Origin: Leishmania mexicana MHOM/GT/2001/U1103
Taxonomy: Eukaryota > Euglenozoa > Kinetoplastea > Trypanosomatida > Trypanosomatidae
Assembly: GCF_000234665.1 (NCBI RefSeq)
Contig: NC_018331.1
Span: 248,001 to 312,000 of the forward strand
Length of the DNA stretch: 64,000 nucleotides
Direction: 5' to 3'
How positions within the stretch are numbered: the stretch's first letter is position 1; every line of letters starts with the position of its first letter. Below the pieces are notes generated by a model, which was given only the letters and a program-made list of their open reading frames with translations, was not told where the DNA came from and did not search any database. Shown here piece by piece: positions 54,354 through 64,000 of this stretch. The translations under genes and the position numbers were made by a program.

Positions 54354-56774
54354 TGCATACACGCAAACGAGGGACAAGGTCGTGGTGGCGAGCCACATTC
54401 CACTCGGTGGAGTTGCGGGGTTCAAAGAATGTCCAATGTGCGCGTATGAGAGCGTCCCCCTCCAGGATGCTGAACTTCTGCATTCTGTGCGCAGTGTGCA
54501 TGGGTGCTGCTCTGAGAAACGGGCGATGCAAAGATCGCGAACCTACTTTTTCTTTTTTTTCTTGCTGCCCCTCCCCCTCTTCCCAACGATCTCGTCGAGC
54601 CGTAGTGCGCAAGTTGTGTGCGTCTGTCTATTGTAGCCACTTTTGCCCGCTCGAAGGGATTCTCGACGCCTGTATGCTTTCGCCGCTGCACATGCTCGCA
54701 TGCCCCTCCCAAGCTCGTGTGTCCCTTTACGTGAGTAAGCAGGGGACTGGAGAGTGAGCCGAGTTGGTAGAGGCGCAACGAGGTGCGGCGACAGCATCTC
54801 TTTCACGCTGTTTTCTCTCTCCGTGAGACTTTCCCTCTGCAGGACCGCCTGTGTCGCGGTCGTGGAGACGCATCTCTGCGCTCACACACACACACACACG
54901 CGCACGCACGCACGCACGCCATATGCTCATCCCTCGCTGGGTTCACCCCCTCCTGGCGAAGGTACATGCACATGAGTCTTTTTTTTTCTGGCTTGTCGGG
55001 GAGGCGGGCCTGCGGCGTTCCGGGCATCCTCGCTTGCTTTTCTGATGAGCACCGCCACGCTTGATGTCTGGTCCCTCTGCACCTTTGCCTGCGCACAAAA
55101 CTACCTTCTCCGTACCCCTCCATCCTCTCCTCTCCACAGTCTCAGCTGTCCGCGGACGGCTCTTTGCGCCACTTTTCCTTGGCTGCGTAGACGCCGCGTC
55201 GAGCCTTTTTTCGCCTCGTTTTCGTGAACTTTGCTCATCCATCGTCGACCCTACGCACGCACGCTCATCTTGATGCTATCACGACAGTCCCCATCCTTCA
55301 ACACTTCTGCAACCCTCTATACACGCGTCAAGGCGCTCATTTGTCTGGCTTCGTGTGTCAGCGTGGGTGCGCCCCTCTCGGTAGGTGCCTTTGCCTCTTG
55401 TCATCATATTTTCACGAGGGCGACAGGGCGCGATTCCTACGTTGGTGCTTACCGTCCTCTTCCTCTTGCCATACCTGCCCAACCTTCCCTGCGCAGCTCT
55501 TCATATCGCGCGCACCTTGACCACTGTCGCTGCCTGTGGTGTGTCATAGCTGACGACACTGTCCTGCACACGTGAAGCAACAAAAGAAGAAGCAGACGAA
55601 TCCCTTCCTTGGTTAACATTACTCATATTTCGATATCCACACGCACGTACCGAGGCGATCCATCTGTCGGTACTGTGAGGGCGATCGAGCCAGCGCCCGT
55701 TTCGGTGCAACACCTCTCCCCTTGTGCGGCAGTGAATGTGTTCTTCTCGCCTTGCTTCTCTACTGTTCATCTCTCCTGTGTCCTGCATAGGCACACGTGT
55801 TGCTTCTCGGTTTCTGTTTGTTTGCATCTTCGTTTCGCCGACGCCGCCGTCTCCCACTCTGCATGTGCGTGTGCGTGTCTGTCTGTATATTCCCTTTTCT
55901 GTGAGCGCCGCCGACGTTTCATGCTTCCTTGTCGGGACGCTTCTTCCTCTGCAGCTCGTTCTTCACGACACATTGAGAAGGATACATACTCTACGTCGTC
56001 TTCTCTGCTGAGCTCTGTCTACGTCAACCCTCTATCTGCAGCGTGGCAGGCGGGCCCTCCCCCTCCCCCTACTCCTCTTTAGTGTGTGTGTGTGTGTGTG
56101 TGGGGGCACGCCTATGGGTGTGTAGGTCCAGACATCTGTGGACGCGCTTCTCGTCACGACCATTCTATCTGTGTCTCTGTCTCTCTCGTTTTCTGCGTCC
56201 ACCGCAGCGGCCCCTCCTCGTGACGGTCTCTTTCTTCTTTTTCGCTTTCCTTTACTTTTCTGTGTGTGTGTGTGTGTCTGTGTGTTGCTGCGCTCTGTTT
56301 GGTGTCGCGCAGTTCGACACGCTGCCAACTCGGCTCTTGTCGAGCATTCGTTCTCTCTCTCCCCCCACCCCACGCCATTAATTCGTTTCCTTTTGATTCC
56401 TGTGGCTCTGGTGTGGAGCACCCACCACTCGTTAGGTGTTCCGTGTCTTTTCTCTGTCTCTCGCAGCCTCGATACGCAAACGGACGTCCTCACAAGACTC
56501 GTCCATATCCCACACTACGTGTGCCACCTGTTGCTCACGGGTGCACTGTCGCCGCTGGTCTTCTCCCTCCCGCTACCTCTCACCTTGTCATCTCTGGATC
56601 CTTTGTTGGCCAAGCTGAGGATCACAAGAGAGTGGCTCGAGCACCCCCCCCCCTTTGCCGGCACACGTGCAGACCGGCAAGTGCACGCACGCCCTCAGAG
56701 TGTCGCCCAGTACGCAACGACGCGAAGCAGGCAGAAAAAAAACGGATAGAAGAGAGGGTGAGTTACTCGCGACT
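54354..56774. other. 2.4-kb intergenic region
   Basis: No gene. A (CA)n-(CGCA)n run is at 54882-54918, and there are TG repeats at 56083-56101 and 56262-56285. Long C/T-rich stretches occur throughout. Confidence 0.55.
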
Positions 56775-59429
56775 ATGAGCCATCCGAGCTCACCAAACAC
56801 GCAGCGGATGACGCGGGTACGTGCTGAAGCTTCAGTGCGCACATTCTCCATTGGCCACGGAGGTGCCGTACCCGTGCTAGTTTCCGATGTTCCACAGGTG
56901 CGCGAGAGCTGTGTGATGCACTGCCACTACGGCACGATGCAAGACAGCAGAAACGTTATGGTGCGGTCCTCCTCGATGCCCGAGCCCTCCTCACGTATGG
57001 TATACGTTCGTAAACATTCACGGCAGCTTACCGTTGGACAGCAATCGGCTCGACTCGCCGAGAAAGCGAAGAAGAACTACTTCCACGGAAGCTTCACCTC
57101 GGCGCACGGGTCTGTCTTTACCGTACCCAACAAGGCGCAGCAGATGGCAACGAATCGGCCGTCGCGTGCGCCGCTAATGGCGTGCGCGTCGCTGTCTCGA
57201 AACACGTCGACTGCACAACGGCGGCCAACATCTATCTCTCTCGACGCCTCCCCAGCCGCGTCGGCTATCAAGAAGACCGTCGCATCCCCCATAAAAGCTG
57301 GTTCGAGTTCGCGTGAGGACAATGAAACGGTCACATCATTGACGATAAGGGAGCCGAACTTCCTAGACGGGTCGATTGTGCTGCCGCGCCGTGCTATGAG
57401 CGCAGATGCCTGTCTTGGCGGGCGTCAGGGCTTGGACGTGAGTACTTCCTTCAGCAAGCTGCGGCTTTCCATCAGTGGCACCGATCTATCGGTGTCGCAG
57501 CTGAGCGAGATGAAGTTCCGCGAATCGTCGCCGGACTTCTTGGCGGTGCAGCGTATGCGCGACCACAGCGCCAAACAGGAGAAGAGGCAGCTGCTGTCCC
57601 CCACGACGATCTCGCGCGCCGTGCGAACTTTGCGCGCTTTCGAGGAACGAAAAATGCGCATGGGGGGCGGCGCCTGCTCGAAGGCGCGAGGCGTCCACAC
57701 CGCCGACGATGTTGTTTCCGCTCTAGACCGCACACCGTTGGTGCCAGCAGTCAAGAAGAGCGAGACGCCGCTCATACCGGCAGTAGCGCGTTCTGTGCAC
57801 ATCAAACCCGATGCGGAGGGGAGTGTGATCAAGGAGGCCATCGCCGGTTTCGACGAGGACGAGGATGAGAGCTTCGAGTCTTGGGACAGCTTCTCCGTTT
57901 TTGGTGCAATTATGGACCTCCTCTACCTTGCCGTGCCTGCTGCTGTATCTATTTGCTTCACTTTCTCGATGTCCGTTGTGCCGCTGTCCTTCGTCGGCAG
58001 ATACCTTGGCCCAAGTCAGCTCACCGGCGCCTCGGTGGGCTACTTTCTCCTTAGCATCCTGATCACGTACCCGTCGATCGGACTGACCTTTGCGCTCGAT
58101 ACGCTGTGCTCGCACGAGTACGGGCGAAACCCGTTGAGCCCTGAGATGGGGCTGGTGCTGCAGCGCGGGGCTCTCATCAACCTTATCATTTTGATCCCGC
58201 TCTGCGTCTGTATCTACACCCTCGACGGCATTCTTGTGCCTCTCTATGGCAAGGTACTGGCGGAGGAGGCAGAGGAATTTCTCTTCTACTCTCCGCTCTA
58301 TCTCATTCCGATGGTGCTGTTCATTGCGATGAACAAATTCCTCAACAACCAGATGCAGCCGCACATTCCGATGATCGCGCTCACTGCCGGCGTCATTCTT
58401 ACACCTTTTCTACAGCTAAAGCTGACGCCGATGGGTGTGCGCTACACAATGCTCGGGATGGCCATCACGGCATGGTTTCAGCTGGCGATTGTCATGGTCA
58501 TCACCGTTCTAAAGCGTGAGACACGCATCACGCTGGGGAAGTGGCGCATCGCAGAAGCGCTGGACTGGGCAGACGTCAAGGAATACATGAAGCTAGCCGT
58601 CCCCAGCGCCATCTTTGTGGCCGCCGAAGCGTCGTCTTTCGACGTCACGGTGCTCATGTGTGCCCGCTTCGGTGAGGTAGACGGTGCTGTCTGGTCCGGC
58701 ATTATGAACTGCCTCTTCATCTTCGCCTCCTTCCCGGGTGGCCTCAGCGCCAGTGCATGTGCCAACATTGGCCGCTGCATCGGTGCCTATGAACCGGCCA
58801 GCGCGAAGCGTTTTGTTTGTATGTCGATCCTCATTACTTTTGCTGTCGGTCTCGTTGACTCCGCGCTGTTGGTGGCCTTCTTTGACCGGCTCATGTCGCT
58901 CTTCGGCACCGAAGGCAAGACGCTGGAGCTGGCGCGCGAGGTGCTCTACCTCCTCCCCATCCTCCACGTGTGCGACGCAGTGCAGTTCACCTTTCAGGGC
59001 ATCTTTAGCGGCATGGGGAAAAACTACGTCGGCGCGTTGATTCTCCTCACGAGCCTGTGGGGAGTTGGCGTCCCGCTCGCTTTCTTTCTCGGTGAATACC
59101 TTGGCTATCGAACGTTCGGCGTCTGTGTCGGTATAACGGTCGGCTTGTGCATCGAGGCACCTGTGATGGTGTACTCGGCATCCAACACGAACTACGTAGC
59201 GGTGTGCGAGAAATTCATGGAGGACGAAGAGGACGAAGAGACAGAGGAGTCGGAAGAGAGTGAGGAGTACGACGACGAGTACGTCGAGGAGGTGATGCGG
59301 CGCTCTGGCATATCCATGAACAGCGCGGAGCTGACGGAGAGCAACCCAGAACACTATCGCAAGCTTTTGCCGCCCCGTCGCTGTGGCCGTCCGCGGCGGG
59401 TTGTAGAGTACCAGGATGAGGACGACTAA
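56775..59429 (+). CDS. MATE-family multidrug/toxin extrusion-type transporter, 884 aa
   Basis: A polytopic transporter related to MATE (MatE) antiporters. The membrane domain spans about residues 370-805 with roughly twelve hydrophobic segments in two related halves. The first half starts with LYLAVPAAVSICFTFSMSVVPL and the second with YMKLAVPSAIFVAAEASSFDV. The paired A-V-P segments are characteristic. The approximately 360-residue N-terminal extension is hydrophilic and Ser/Arg-rich, much longer than in typical MATE proteins. The C-terminal tail has a very acidic stretch (about 813-842). The start is the ATG at 56775; the frame is open further upstream but only from a TTG. Substrate unknown; MATE members export organic cations or drugs using H+ or Na+. 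Confidence 0.88.
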   Translation: MSHPSSPNTQRMTRVRAEASVRTFSIGHGGAVPVLVSDVPQVRESCVMHCHYGTMQDSRNVMVRSSSMPEPSSRMVYVRKHSRQLTVGQQSARLAEKAKKNYFHGSFTSAHGSVFTVPNKAQQMATNRPSRAPLMACASLSRNTSTAQRRPTSISLDASPAASAIKKTVASPIKAGSSSREDNETVTSLTIREPNFLDGSIVLPRRAMSADACLGGRQGLDVSTSFSKLRLSISGTDLSVSQLSEMKFRESSPDFLAVQRMRDHSAKQEKRQLLSPTTISRAVRTLRAFEERKMRMGGGACSKARGVHTADDVVSALDRTPLVPAVKKSETPLIPAVARSVHIKPDAEGSVIKEAIAGFDEDEDESFESWDSFSVFGAIMDLLYLAVPAAVSICFTFSMSVVPLSFVGRYLGPSQLTGASVGYFLLSILITYPSIGLTFALDTLCSHEYGRNPLSPEMGLVLQRGALINLIILIPLCVCIYTLDGILVPLYGKVLAEEAEEFLFYSPLYLIPMVLFIAMNKFLNNQMQPHIPMIALTAGVILTPFLQLKLTPMGVRYTMLGMAITAWFQLAIVMVITVLKRETRITLGKWRIAEALDWADVKEYMKLAVPSAIFVAAEASSFDVTVLMCARFGEVDGAVWSGIMNCLFIFASFPGGLSASACANIGRCIGAYEPASAKRFVCMSILITFAVGLVDSALLVAFFDRLMSLFGTEGKTLELAREVLYLLPILHVCDAVQFTFQGIFSGMGKNYVGALILLTSLWGVGVPLAFFLGEYLGYRTFGVCVGITVGLCIEAPVMVYSASNTNYVAVCEKFMEDEEDEETEESEESEEYDDEYVEEVMRRSGISMNSAELTESNPEHYRKLLPPRRCGRPRRVVEYQDEDD

Positions 59430-60773
59430 CCATATGCCAACGAGTGGCGTTACGGGCCAAATCGGCAACGCCAACAACTCACCTCCGCGGCTCTCCTTCT
59501 CCGTTTTGCATTTCGTGTGCCCTCTCTTGCGTCCATGCATTGTCTAGGAAGCCTTGCTCTGTATTTGTGGAGTTATCCTGTTGTTTGGTGTTTTCTCGCT
59601 GACGCTTGGAGGGCAAGCGGGTTGGTGCAGCGGAGTTGCCGTCTCTGTTGAGGGAGACGGAGAGTCGTGTGTGCATGGGAGGGGGAAGGGGGAATGATGC
59701 GCCGCTCCTGCGAGCAAGAGCGTGCGTGTGTCAGGCATGCCATCCGATGTGGTTGGCATTATGGTGTGTGTTGGTGTGCTGGAGTCGTCGATGCCGTGTC
59801 TTTACCTGGTGTCTCCCCATTTCTCCTCGTTTTCTTTGTGTGTGTGTGTTCCTCCCGTTATGTGTGCGGTGGATGAGCGCGTACGGTTCTGCGCTACGCA
59901 GTTCTTGGCGGCGTTTTTTTTTGTATGGGGGGGTCCTCTTGTATGGGGATGAGTGCGCGTGCAGTTGAGGTGTGGGGGGAGGGACGCCTCTGTGTATGTG
60001 TGAACCGTGCTGGTCGGTGTTGTGATCTCTTGCTTCGTGTAGGTATGTGTAACGGCGCGTGTCTGCCGTCTGCTGTGGCGGTGCGTTGGAAACGTGTTCA
60101 GTGCACACCCTTTATTTATTTTCTTCGTTTTTGGATCGGTTGTGGTGGGAAGTAGGCGGCAGCATCGTTCCGTCTTTGATGTTTCCATTGAAACGATTGT
60201 CCTCCTCCATCGTGACGTCTGTCTGTGCCGGCGTAGACGTGCGAGGTGGCGTCTTCGCTCTGTGAGGAGGGAGAGCACTGAAGACGTAGGAGCAACAACA
60301 GCTCCCGATAGGGCACCTGGATGAGTCTTTCACATGATGCCCCAGGGAAAAACGCCTTGCACACATGCACACACACACACATACGGGTGGGGGTGGAGGC
60401 GGAGCAGCACAGAAACCGACACAAAAATCTATAACTACAGGGGGCACATCACGCAATGCACAACGTTGTCTGGCCCGCCTTGAGGCCGATAGCGCTATGC
60501 TCATTTGTTCATGTGCGCCCCGTTTTCGCCAAGCAGGTGCCTGGCGCAGATTGTATATCGCGACGCACCTGCACTCGTTAGCAGCTTCGCGTTGATCTCG
60601 TCATTGAGCACCGTCAATCAGGTGTATGTGTGTGTGGTGTGTGTGTATGCGTTGAGTGTCTTTACAACCGTCGCTGCACCCGTGTGTATGCGGTCCCTCT
60701 CTTCTTGCTCTGCCCCTCACGTGCGCTTCTGCCTTCGCCTTTCTCTCATTTCTTCTTGCACTGCTCCGTAGTA
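59430..60773. other. 1.3-kb intergenic region
   Basis: No gene. TG-rich runs (59835-59850, 60620-60650) and a CA run near 60362-60382. A C/T-rich tract at 60690-60768 precedes the next ATG. Confidence 0.55.
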
Positions 60774-61832
60774 ATGGGGGCACACCTGCGCGATGTCCTG
60801 CTTGCCTCGCTGCAGCGCGATGTGGAGAAGCATCAGCGACTTGCCCAGCGAAATGTGACGCCGCCTGGCTTCGTACTCAGGGTCCATGGCGTGCAGTTGC
60901 AGTCAAGCGTTGCGGCGAAGGACCGCAAACGCCATCGCGACAGAGCCGACCGCACGCCTCCGCAACGAATTGAAAGCACTGTATCGCAAGGCGAAGCGTG
61001 GCCTTCCCTCGTGCTGGCTACACTGTCGTCGGTGCTGCAGCATCTCGAGAGCGACGCCGAGGAAAAGCAGAACGAGGCGGCAAATCAAAGCGCAACCCCG
61101 TCGGCAGTCTCCGTGCTGAGGTCCGTTGCTGGAGTAGAGGTGCGCCACTGCCGGCTGCAGGCACACCATCTCTGCGCCGACAACCGCGGCGCGGCAGACA
61201 GCGTATCACTAGCTGACATTCTCCTTTCCCCTCAGCGTTCATGGAACTCAGCAGCACAAGCAGCGCCATCGCCCGCGTACGTGCGCCTTGTGACGCTGGA
61301 CCTTGAGTGCAACGAGCTGGGAGATGCGGGAGTGCGGCTACTGTGCAGCGGTCTTCTCGTGCACCTTCGTGGTCTTCGTCGTCTCCTGCTCGCATCGAAC
61401 AACATCACGAAAGACGGACTGCTCTTCTTGGTGGGCTCTGCTCAACCGCATGGTGAGGATCACCTGCCTCCACATCTCGAGACGGTCGGCCTCACAAACA
61501 ACCCACTGGGTACGCACGCACGCAGGGCTGTACATGGCCACACCTCCGAGGACGCCTTGTGCGACGCGTTCCGCACGCTGGCCTCGCGTCTCTCCTCGAC
61601 GCTTCGACGAGTGCACCTGAATCATGCTGGTCTGAGCACGCGCGAGGTTTCGTCTGTGCTGCAAGCACTGTTCGAGTGCGTCGTCCAGCACCCAGGACCG
61701 TCCGCGTTCGACATGGTGTACCTGCGAGAAAACGAGCGCGTCGACAAGGAGGAGGCGCTGCGTCTTCTATGCGGCAAGGTTGAGGACCAGGAAAATCTCG
61801 ACACCTTTTTGCGACGTCACGTGTCCATGTAA
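60774..61832 (+). CDS. leucine-rich repeat protein, 352 aa
   Basis: A ribonuclease-inhibitor-type leucine-rich repeat protein. The clearest repeats are VTLDLECNELGDAGVRLL (about 172-189), LRRLLLASNNITKDGLLFL (about 199-217), LETVGLTNNPLGTHAR and LRRVHLNHAGLSTREVSSVL. The N-terminal 110 residues are helical and charged. There is no membrane segment, catalytic domain or signal peptide. LRR proteins of this type usually act in protein-protein contacts, often as flagellar or cytoskeletal components in trypanosomatids, but nothing here defines a partner. The start at ATG 60774 directly follows a pyrimidine-rich tract and TAGTA. The longer frame upstream begins at a GTG in TG-repeat sequence. Confidence 0.82.
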   Translation: MGAHLRDVLLASLQRDVEKHQRLAQRNVTPPGFVLRVHGVQLQSSVAAKDRKRHRDRADRTPPQRIESTVSQGEAWPSLVLATLSSVLQHLESDAEEKQNEAANQSATPSAVSVLRSVAGVEVRHCRLQAHHLCADNRGAADSVSLADILLSPQRSWNSAAQAAPSPAYVRLVTLDLECNELGDAGVRLLCSGLLVHLRGLRRLLLASNNITKDGLLFLVGSAQPHGEDHLPPHLETVGLTNNPLGTHARRAVHGHTSEDALCDAFRTLASRLSSTLRRVHLNHAGLSTREVSSVLQALFECVVQHPGPSAFDMVYLRENERVDKEEALRLLCGKVEDQENLDTFLRRHVSM

Positions 61833-62508
61833 GAACCGACGAGAGCTCCCTCCACCCAGGTCGTCAGAGAAGTGTCTGTGCAGCGGTGTGGATGCGCGTC
61901 TCTTTCTCCCGCGAGCCCCGGTGTGCCCCTTGTTTCTCTGCAATGTGGATCGCTTGATGGACGTTTTTGTGCCGGCAACAGTGTACAAGAGAAACGCTAT
62001 TTTCGCCTGTGGGGTGGGGGGTCGAAGTTGGATGATCGACTTTCCCGCTCCATCAATCGCCCGTCTTTTTCTCTCCCCTCCCCCCCCCCACGGCGTCGCA
62101 TCTTCTGCTCACGGGGAGACGCGTCGCAGTCCGGATGAAAGGGTGCTCGATGAGGGGTGCAGCGGCGTGTGCGTGGCTTGTGACGGTGTTGTCGACAGTG
62201 CGCCACGAGCATGGTCTTGCCACTCAGCCGTCGTGTGTACCGCCTCTGAAGAGACTACGATCTGCATCTTTTTTTTTCGTGCACGCTTCTTGTGGTGCAT
62301 CCCGTTGCGCATCATGTTGCACAGGGTCCCCCTCAAGCATCGCCTTTCACTCCCTCTCTCTCCACACCCCTTTCGCACTCTCCCTTGTGACCCTCTACAC
62401 GCGGTGCATCTGTGTCAAAGCTTACCCAACGACCCTCAGTCTCCATCGCCCTCAACGCCCTCCAATCCAACCACCACTTCCGTCTCGGTGCTTCTTTTGT
62501 TGACTTGT
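61833..62508. other. intergenic region upstream of glutaredoxin
   Basis: No gene. A strong C/T tract at 62338-62400 is followed by AGs at 62419-62420 and 62438-62439, which are likely splice acceptors for the glutaredoxin. A second tract at about 62459-62517 ends in AG at 62518-62519. Confidence 0.5.
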
Positions 62509-62547
62509 ATGTTCTCCAGCCGTTTTCTCTACCGATCCTCTTCAACG

Positions 62548-62838
62548 ATGCCCGCTACCGTCGCCGAGCTGATCACCAAAAACAAAGTGGTGGTTTTCTC
62601 GTGGGTGCACTGCCCGTACTGCTCTCGCGCCAAGGAGATCCTCAAGTCGCTTGTGAAGGACATACAAGTTTACGAGTGCGACCAGATGGAAAACGGTGAG
62701 GAACTTCGTGCGCATATCCTGCAGGCGTACCACCACGACACAGTGCCGGCGATCTTCATCAATGGTGAGTTCATTGGCGGGTGCAGCGACTTGCAGGCCA
62801 TCCAGAAGAGTGGCGAACTGGCCGCGAAGCTTGCGTGA
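62548..62838 (+). CDS. dithiol glutaredoxin, 96 aa
   Basis: A thiol-disulfide oxidoreductase with active-site CPYC (residues 22-25). The conserved TVPAIFINGEFIGGCSDL segment (about 66-83) holds the cis-proline loop and the GG that bind the thiol substrate. In trypanosomatids these enzymes use trypanothione or glutathione to reduce disulfides and mixed thiols. The length and the MPATVAELITKNKVVVFSW start match the short cytosolic dithiol glutaredoxin type. An in-frame ATG 39 bases upstream (62509) would prefix MFSSRFLYRSSST, which looks like a mitochondrial presequence. Which start is used depends on the splice site. Function is certain at family level. Confidence 0.92.
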   Translation: MPATVAELITKNKVVVFSWVHCPYCSRAKEILKSLVKDIQVYECDQMENGEELRAHILQAYHHDTVPAIFINGEFIGGCSDLQAIQKSGELAAKLA

Positions 62839-64000
62839 AGTAGGACGATTGCTACCTGAAAGAGGAGTGGGCGAGAGGTGAGCGTGCCTATGACCCCTGC
62901 AAGTCGTTTTCTTTCGTATTTATGCATGTGTGTGTGTGTGTCTGAAAATCACACGTCACAGTAAAAAAAAATTACGCACGGTGTGGGTGAGTGTGCCGGC
63001 GGCACCCCGTTGACCATGTGTTTCTCTCCTGGTCTGTGTCCAGTCTCCGCGGGGACAGGAGATGAGAAGGTAGAACTCGTTCAAAATGTTTCCGGACTTT
63101 GTACGGACTGGGCAGGTTGAAGCCGTCAGTAAAACGCGTCATGCCGTCTCCTTAGGGTCCATGGACAGGGCTGCGATGTGTGCGCTCTCATGATCCAACA
63201 ATCCCACCCCCTCAGCTTGGATGACCTCTGACGTCTATCCTCTCCTCTGCTCGCACAGCATGGCAGCTGCAATGCCCACACCCCTCTTGCTCCGTACAGT
63301 CTCTCCTCCCCTCTCCTCCCCCTCTCTTTCTGCAGACAATACGCCATGTGAGCAGAGCGAGTGTTTAGGCGCATTGCCTCACCCGTCACCACCCCGACAG
63401 AGACCGCCACCGTCAAGCATGTCGGGTGCACCGAGGTCCGGCAACAGGCGAATGCAAGCGTCGTCTTGCACTCCTTGAGAGGTGCAGGGCGGATTACGCA
63501 GCAGAGGCACTAAACGGGCCGAAGAAGATCCTGGCAGCCCCTCTCCGCGCCCAGGAGCAGCACCAGCCGCACGAGCCCTCAAAGAACTCTGAAGACAGGG
63601 CTGCCCATCGGGTGGCCCGGAGAGGGACAGGACAGGATAATGAGATGCTCACCGGGGGTGGTGGCTTGCCACGCGGGAAGACGAAACGCCGCGGAGCTGC
63701 ATTTTCTTCTGCAACAGTACATACCCACACCTGTTGGCGGACCGGATGATGTGCATACGATGCGCCTGACGAGGATGTGCATAGTCGACGCACTATCTAC
63801 GGAAGCTTTCAAGTTTAGACGTGGAAAGGGCGATCCTTCACTATCAAACTCTGGCGGGTCACTCACAAGCCCACGCAGGTGTGCCAGACCGCGGCACTTG
63901 GGTTATAGAAGGCGCGTAGGTGCCGAGTGTGGGAGAGGGAAGTTCAATGGTATATCGGCACCGCAGAAATAAGTGTGCCGAACGTGATGTGGAGAAGCGT
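62839..64000. other. intergenic region to window end
   Basis: No gene recognised. It includes (TG)n near 62926-62941 and C/T-rich sequence near 63230-63330. From about 63480 the sequence is GC-richer, with open minus-strand frames of about 95 codons that could be the decayed edge of another element; no motif was found. Confidence 0.4.

Noticed and set aside
54755..54830. Sequence resembling a tRNA D-arm (GTTGGTAGAGGCGC)
   Set aside because: No acceptor stem, anticodon arm or TPsiC arm could be folded around it.
56655..56774. Longer N-terminus for the MATE-type transporter
   Set aside because: Begins at TTG; the first in-frame ATG is 56775.
58593..59540. 315-codon minus-strand frame
   Set aside because: Antisense shadow of the MATE-type transporter.
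61780..62508. 352-codon frame leading into glutaredoxin
   Set aside because: Only the last 96 (or 109) codons resemble glutaredoxin; the rest overlaps the LRR gene end and intergenic C/T-rich sequence.
63494..63866. Minus-strand frames near the window end as a retroposon fragment
   Set aside because: No endonuclease or reverse transcriptase motif visible; resemblance too weak to report as a feature.

Overview
The window looks like nuclear DNA from a trypanosomatid, most likely Leishmania or a close relative. All 13 confident protein genes lie on the + strand with no recognisable introns. They are separated by long (0.7-4.5 kb) intergenic stretches full of polypyrimidine tracts and (TG)n, (CA)n and T-runs. 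That layout is typical of one RNA polymerase II polycistronic unit processed by trans-splicing and polyadenylation. Coding sequences are GC-rich, and two families of short SIDER-like repeats plus possible degenerate ingi-type retroposon remnants sit between genes. No strand switch, tRNA, rRNA or conventional promoter was seen.

Layout: 1-2.9 kb holds a possible decayed gene and a SIDER-like repeat. Two related AAAP-family amino acid permeases follow (2930-4432, 8953-10560). At 11.6-13.4 kb is a cluster of repeat and retroposon-like sequence. Next come an LRR protein with a divergent cyclic-nucleotide-binding-like domain (14521-17277), an RRM protein (21797-23155), an unknown protein (26674-28026) and a ubiquilin/Dsk2-like ubiquitin receptor (29775-31010). 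A second, almost identical copy of the 542-bp repeat lies at 31290-31831. Downstream are an NADH-cytochrome b5 reductase, a possible minus-strand retroposon remnant, the complex I PSST/NDUFS7 subunit, a three-member Dabb (stress-responsive A/B barrel) group whose first member is broken, Rab1, a 1332-residue pseudokinase-like protein, a mitochondrial calcium uniporter (MCU) subunit, a long MATE-type transporter, an LRR protein and a dithiol glutaredoxin.

The genes do not form one pathway, as is usual in trypanosomatid polycistronic units. Several products are mitochondrial or redox proteins: cytochrome b5 reductase, NDUFS7, MCU and glutaredoxin. From memory, the order Rab1 - MCU - MATE - glutaredoxin resembles part of Leishmania chromosome 27; this was not checked. 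The most striking structural feature is the pair of direct 542-bp repeats 18,463 bp apart (six mismatches, no indels). They bracket four genes and could support homologous-recombination-driven copy-number change. Where automated reading would start at GTG or TTG codons, starts were moved to the first sensible ATG.
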